Assembly: GCF_900696085.1 (NCBI RefSeq)
Contig: NZ_CAADFC020000004.1
Span: 124,001 to 188,000, forward strand
Reading direction: 5' to 3'
From: Bradyrhizobium ivorense
GTDB lineage: Bacteria; Pseudomonadota; Alphaproteobacteria; Rhizobiales; Xanthobacteraceae
Length of the DNA stretch: 64,000 bases
The notes under the pieces are model-generated. The model worked only from the letters and a program-made list of their open reading frames with translations, ran no database searches and was not told the origin of the DNA. Each line of letters opens with the position of its first letter. Position 1 is the first letter of the stretch. The position numbers were made by a program, and so were the translations under genes. Below are positions 60,815-64,000 of the stretch, in pieces.

Positions 60815-61252
60815 ATGAGTACCATGTACATACCGGCTTTAGCCGCCTTCGGCGGCTCTGCCTTCGGATCGGTCTCGACCATCGTGAGTGGATGGTTCAG
60901 CCGACGACGGAGATCGCGTGAGCGTCATCACGCCCGCTCGTTCTCGAAGCGTGAGCGGCTGTATCGCAGCTTCATCGAGGAGGCATCACGGCTCTACGCC
61001 GAGGCCCTGATCAATGATCAGGCAGAAATTCCGCAGCTCGTGAGTCTCTATACGCTGGTGGGACGAATGCGGATTCTCTCGAGCAACGAGGTCGTTCAGG
61101 CCGCCGAGCGCACCGGGCGTCTGATCATCGAAACCTACCTGTCGCCAAATCGCACGTTTGTCGATCTGCCAAACTTCATTGAGGAAATAGACCCATTGCG
61201 CGATTTCGGCGAGGCCTGCCGCTGCGAACTGATGAACCCTCCGACGCGGTAA
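60815..61252 (+). CDS. Hypothetical membrane-anchored protein
   Basis: About 145 residues; ACAGGAGCGACATC precedes ATG 60815. An N-terminal membrane segment (YIPALAAFGGSAFGSVSTIV) is followed by a strongly basic stretch (RRRRSRERHHARSFSKRERL) and a helical domain (LYAEALINDQAEIPQLVSLY). Similar short proteins occur in many rhizobial genomes with unknown function. The downstream TetR gene starts five bases after the stop, so the two are likely cotranscribed. Confidence 0.65.
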   Translation: MSTMYIPALAAFGGSAFGSVSTIVSGWFSRRRRSRERHHARSFSKRERLYRSFIEEASRLYAEALINDQAEIPQLVSLYTLVGRMRILSSNEVVQAAERTGRLIIETYLSPNRTFVDLPNFIEEIDPLRDFGEACRCELMNPPTR

Positions 61253-61257
61253 GAAAC

Positions 61258-61911
61258 ATGATGCGCCAGCAGATTGACGACCGGACCAGGAATGCGGACG
61301 GGCGCCGCAGAATCGTGCAGGCAGCCAATGCTCTCTATTGTCAGATCGGTCACAACAAGACCACCGTGGCCGACATCGCGCGGAGCTTGTCGATGTCCTC
61401 AGCCAACGTCTATCGCTTCTTTCACTCAAAGCGGGCGATCGAGGAGGCCGTCGTAGGAGAAGTGCTCGACGACATCCTGAGCGCGGCAGCCGAGGCGGGG
61501 CGCAGCGGCGGGTCGGCGCTGCGGCGCCTGACCACAATCCTGAAAGCGATTGCCGAATGTAACGAAGGTCGACCTGCAAAGGACCGGAGACTGCAGGACC
61601 TTGTGGCGTTGGCCTTTCGGCAGAATTGGTCCGTCGTCCTCGTCTACCAAGACCAGATCAGAGGGCTGGTCCGACCAGTTATCGGCACCGGGCAAGACAA
61701 TGGGGAATTGCGGAGCGGCAGTCCGATGGTATTAACCTGCTGCCTTCTGGAAGCCATGGACATCTACCTCAATCCCTCGCGGACCGGTGTGACGAGGCTT
61801 CGGCCAAGCTTCGAGGAAATGTTGAGTTTCTGTACGGGTGCGTTGCGCCGCACGCCGTCGGTGCAAGCGCTCGATATGGCATCGCAGCTGGAACTGACGG
61901 TAGGCCGCTGA
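61258..61911 (+). CDS. TetR-family transcriptional regulator
   Basis: A 217-residue regulator. The helix-turn-helix is TTVADIARSLSMSSANVYRF followed by FHSKRAIEEAVV; the preceding helix is RRIVQAANALYCQIGHNK. The C-terminal ligand domain is of the group with SGGSALRRLTTILKAIAECN, as in TetR proteins near RND efflux systems. It is separated by ~50 bases from the convergent second TetR gene. The ligand is unknown. Confidence 0.9.
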   Translation: MMRQQIDDRTRNADGRRRIVQAANALYCQIGHNKTTVADIARSLSMSSANVYRFFHSKRAIEEAVVGEVLDDILSAAAEAGRSGGSALRRLTTILKAIAECNEGRPAKDRRLQDLVALAFRQNWSVVLVYQDQIRGLVRPVIGTGQDNGELRSGSPMVLTCCLLEAMDIYLNPSRTGVTRLRPSFEEMLSFCTGALRRTPSVQALDMASQLELTVGR

Positions 61912-61960
61912 CGGATCGGCTCCGGCGCCCCGCGATCAGACGGCAAGCCTGCAACTAGTG

Positions 61961-62608
61961 CTACCAATCCGACTCGCACGCCGCCAGGAAGAAGCCGACC
62001 CGTTCGCGCACGAACCCGGGAAGCTCCTTCTTCAGGTCTTTCGGCGTTTCGCCGATGAGGGAGCGAAACAGCATCGGCAGCAGGATCAGGTCGAGGAAGA
62101 TCTGCGCCGTGGCGCGGCTTCGTTTGGCGCTGAACGGTCCCCTTGGTGAACGGGCGAGCTTCTGCGTGGCGTTATCCAGCAACTGCGACACCGCAGCGAG
62201 GGCGCGATCGCGCGCGGCGTCGTGGACGTTGCGGCTTAGTTCGGGAAACCGCTGAGATTCGGCGATCGTCGCGCGCACCATGCCGAGCGACTCCTCGATA
62301 ACCCTGTCGATAAGGGCTGTTCCAAGGCTCATCAACTTGTCCTCGATGGTGCGGCCTTCGGGCGAGAAGCCTTCAAAATCCGTCAGCCCGTCGATGCTGC
62401 GAGCCACCACGGCCGCAAACAGTGCTTCTTTGCCGGGGAAATGAGCATAGATGGTCGGCTTGCTCGCGGGAGCAAGTTCGGAAATGTCGTCGATGCTTGC
62501 GCTGCGGAAGCCTTTTTCGAGAAACAGTTGCTGGGCTGCATCGAGAATTCGCGCCGGCGCGTCGCCGGCAAGATCCTTGGGCGGTCTGCCTCGCTTCGTC
62601 TTCTTCAT
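61961..62608 (-). CDS. TetR-family repressor beside the RND efflux operon
   Basis: About 215 residues from MKKTKRGRPPKDLAGDAPAR; ATG 62608 follows a GGAGG-type site, while the frame continues ~110 codons upstream through the promoter region. The DNA-binding domain (ARILDAAQQLFLEKGFRSAS; ASKPTIYAHFPGKEALFAAV) and a TetR_C domain common in AcrR-like proteins are clear. It is divergent from the efflux operon at 62805, and the 23-bp palindromic element lies between them, so it is the prime candidate for binding both copies. Confidence 0.92.
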   Translation of the reverse strand: MKKTKRGRPPKDLAGDAPARILDAAQQLFLEKGFRSASIDDISELAPASKPTIYAHFPGKEALFAAVVARSIDGLTDFEGFSPEGRTIEDKLMSLGTALIDRVIEESLGMVRATIAESQRFPELSRNVHDAARDRALAAVSQLLDNATQKLARSPRGPFSAKRSRATAQIFLDLILLPMLFRSLIGETPKDLKKELPGFVRERVGFFLAACESDW

Positions 62609-62687
62609 TCTCGAACCTCCAAAATCACGAGTCTGTGCGCGTCGCTTTCCCACTTGACACGGGCCGCGAAGAAAGGCAATAAAAAGA

Positions 62688-62710
62688 AAATATACGGTAT
62701 AGTTTATTAA
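62688..62710 (+). promoter_or_regulatory. TetR-type operator, copy B
   Basis: Exact inverted copy of 60353-60375, with core ATACGGTAT. It lies 80 bases from the TetR start and 95 from the efflux operon start. A TTGACA at 62654-62659 may be the -35 of the rightward promoter, though the -10 is poor. Confidence 0.8.
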
Positions 62711-62804
62711 AGCGGCTTGCGGGCCTGGCAATGCTCCTGCGGCGATCAGGCTCGCAGAGTGGGGCGTTCGAGCCCAATCGTCCGAGCGAAATGAGGAGAG
62801 TGTC

Positions 62805-63674
62805 GTGACTGTCTTGAGCCCAGACCCGTCCGGCTTGCCGGAGCGCGTTCTGTTGCGCGAACTGCACCACAGGGTCACCAACGGGGTTGCCTTCGCCATC
62901 GATCTTGTCTCCGCCGCCGCCATACGGGTTGAGGGGAAGGAAGCCAAAAGCGCACTCAGCGATGTCGTGGAACTGCTGCACGGTTATGCCGACGTGCATC
63001 GCGCTCTGGCGATGCCTGCGGGAGATACGCTGATTCACGCCGCCACCTACATTGGCAAACTGGGACGTGGCATGCGCCGGGCGCTGCTGGACCGGATGAA
63101 CATTCAACTGGCCTTAGCGACCCACTGTCTCGCGCTTCAGCCGGAGCGCTGCTGGCACCTGGGGCTGATCGTCCATGAACTCGTGATGCACGCGGCACAG
63201 CACGCCTGCTTCGATGCGCGGGCCGGGCAGATCAAGGTCAAGCTGACGCGCGTCGGCACCCTGGTGAATTGCGTCGTCCTGGACAACGGCTCGCGCCCAG
63301 CGCGCGACGTCTCTGACCGCGAATTGCGAACAGCGAGAGATCTCGCCAGGGCGCTCGGCGGCCGGATCGAGCAGGGCTTCGGCGCCGAATTCACCTCGAT
63401 TGTCCTCTCGTTTCCGCTCAGCGAGCGCGAACAGGGTCCAAACCGGTCAATCGCGACGCGCCAGATGAGGATTCCGCGCCGCACGAGAACTGCCGCTCCA
63501 GACAAAGCGGCGTTCAACGCCAGCGCAGCGGCCGATCAATGCGGGCCTACCGCTGCGATTGACCCCTTTGCGGGATTGCTGTGCCAGCACGACCGCGACC
63601 TGGTCGTGCCCTGTCAGTCCGCCGATGTCCTTGGCGTGCTGCTGTCGCCTTCCCATCCTACGGACGCGTCATGA
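62805..63674 (+). CDS. Histidine-kinase-like (HWE/HisKA_2-type) protein in RND operon
   Basis: About 289 residues starting at GTG 62805 after GAGGAGAGTGTC. The phospho-acceptor-like motif LLRELHHRVTNGVAFAIDLV is that of HisKA_2/HWE kinases, and a GHKL-type ATPase fold follows (HLGLIVHELVMHAAQHACFD; VVLDNGSRPARDV). In the N-box the usual Asn is replaced (ELVMHAAQH), and the G-boxes are weak, so ATP binding is doubtful. No sensor domain or response regulator is seen. The last ~75 residues are unrelated and low-complexity. The stop overlaps the adaptor start (ATGA). It may be a regulatory pseudo-kinase. Confidence 0.75.
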   Translation: MTVLSPDPSGLPERVLLRELHHRVTNGVAFAIDLVSAAAIRVEGKEAKSALSDVVELLHGYADVHRALAMPAGDTLIHAATYIGKLGRGMRRALLDRMNIQLALATHCLALQPERCWHLGLIVHELVMHAAQHACFDARAGQIKVKLTRVGTLVNCVVLDNGSRPARDVSDRELRTARDLARALGGRIEQGFGAEFTSIVLSFPLSEREQGPNRSIATRQMRIPRRTRTAAPDKAAFNASAAADQCGPTAAIDPFAGLLCQHDRDLVVPCQSADVLGVLLSPSHPTDAS

Positions 63675-64000
63675 CAACCCAATCTTCCAATCCGACCGAT
63701 CCGCTTCGGACGCTCCCTGCGGCCAAGGCCCTCGTCGCGGCCGCCGTGCTTGCCGGCGTCGCGCTGAGCGGCTGCAACGACCGCGCGGCGCAGACGGCCA
63801 CGCGCGCCACGCTGGTCCGGACCACGATCGTGCAGCCGCGCGACCGGCAAGCCTCCCTCACGCTGACCGGGGAAATCCAGGCGCGCTTCCGTGCCGATCT
63901 ATCTTTCCGCGTCAACGGACGCGTGGTTGCCCGCACCGTGGACGTCGGTGCTCACGTCAACAAAGGCGACGTTCTCGCCCGTCTCGATCCGGCGGAGCAA
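63671..64000 (+). CDS. RND efflux periplasmic adaptor (HlyD/AcrA family), partial
   Basis: The first 110 residues of a membrane-fusion protein cut by the window end. A lipoprotein signal ends in GVALSGC, so the mature protein is lipid-anchored in the periplasm. The start of the lipoyl-like/beta-barrel domain is visible: LTLTGEIQARFRADLSFRVN, then GRVVARTVDVGAHVNKGDVL and ARLDP. It connects an RND pump with an outer-membrane channel. ATG 63671 overlaps the stop of the kinase-like gene. The RND pump gene should follow to the right. Confidence 0.9.
   Translation, partial: MTTQSSNPTDPLRTLPAAKALVAAAVLAGVALSGCNDRAAQTATRATLVRTTIVQPRDRQASLTLTGEIQARFRADLSFRVNGRVVARTVDVGAHVNKGDVLARLDPAEQ

Noticed and set aside
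1..64000. CRISPR array, prophage or complete insertion sequence
   Set aside because: No regularly spaced repeats, phage structural genes, integrase or transposase were found.

Overview
The window reads as chromosomal DNA of a GC-rich alphaproteobacterium, most likely Bradyrhizobium or a close relative. This rests on protein style, the alphaproteobacterial LexA box GTTC-N7-GTTC before dinB, and the local adc-patatin-bdhA, HupE/UreJ and DUF971 genes. It is inference: no rRNA gene or species marker is present. Both ends cut through genes (a sugar-nucleotide decarboxylase at the left, an RND efflux adaptor at the right).

Region 1 (1-11.2 kb). Two divergent LuxR-type regulators with unusual receiver domains are followed by a compact redox/transport locus. 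It holds a three-gene ABC importer whose binding protein carries a C-terminal NosL-like domain, a Crp/Fnr regulator, a DUF971 protein, a ferredoxin-NADP reductase, a flavoprotein resembling the alpha subunit of APS reductase, an AprB-like 2x[4Fe-4S] ferredoxin and a HEAT-repeat protein. A short motif around CAACTAAT recurs before each transcription unit. The substrate is unknown.

Region 2 (11.2-25.2 kb). An SOS-regulated dinB; a metal-flavoured group (three HupE/UreJ-family membrane proteins, a periplasmic-type peptidyl-prolyl isomerase, a secreted PHP-like protein with a His-rich tail, a TonB receptor with a His-rich N-terminus); a 2-oxoglutarate-oxygenase-like protein, a membrane-fused spermidine-synthase-like protein and a GspN-like secretion protein.

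Region 3 (about 25.5-51.7 kb) looks like an acquired catabolic and stress island with more AT-rich spacers and several broken genes. A tRNA-Ser 3'-end remnant lies near its left edge. Its core is a soluble diiron monooxygenase operon in which the alpha subunit and the TmoB-type gamma subunit are fused in one protein, followed by the effector, beta subunit and Rieske ferredoxin; no reductase is seen. Two SnoaL-like proteins and a DJ-1/PfpI protein precede it. Around it are two large ATPase/TPR regulators (one frameshifted), an ene-reductase, an aldehyde dehydrogenase, an alpha/beta hydrolase, an aldo/keto reductase, a second DJ-1 protein, an ABM-family protein, an isoquinoline-oxidoreductase-like molybdenum hydroxylase with its own cytochrome c, one intact dps and one dps with an internal segment inverted in place. 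A tandem GTAAA-N5-GTAAA repeat recurs before many of these units and is a candidate operator for the OmpR-like winged-helix regulator encoded at 36.1 kb. Together they suggest oxidation of an aromatic or alkene substrate coupled to carbonyl and electrophile detoxification.

Region 4 (51.9-64 kb). fumC, a ThrE-type exporter and a DUF1275 protein; then an adc-patatin locus whose bdhA is cut after about 20 codons and fused to a headless ORF; small membrane and secreted proteins; and two TetR regulators beside an RND efflux operon that begins with a histidine-kinase-like protein. An identical 23-bp palindrome-containing element lies in front of both the efflux operon and a two-gene membrane-peptide operon 2.3 kb away. 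No CRISPR array, rRNA, complete tRNA or intact insertion sequence was seen.
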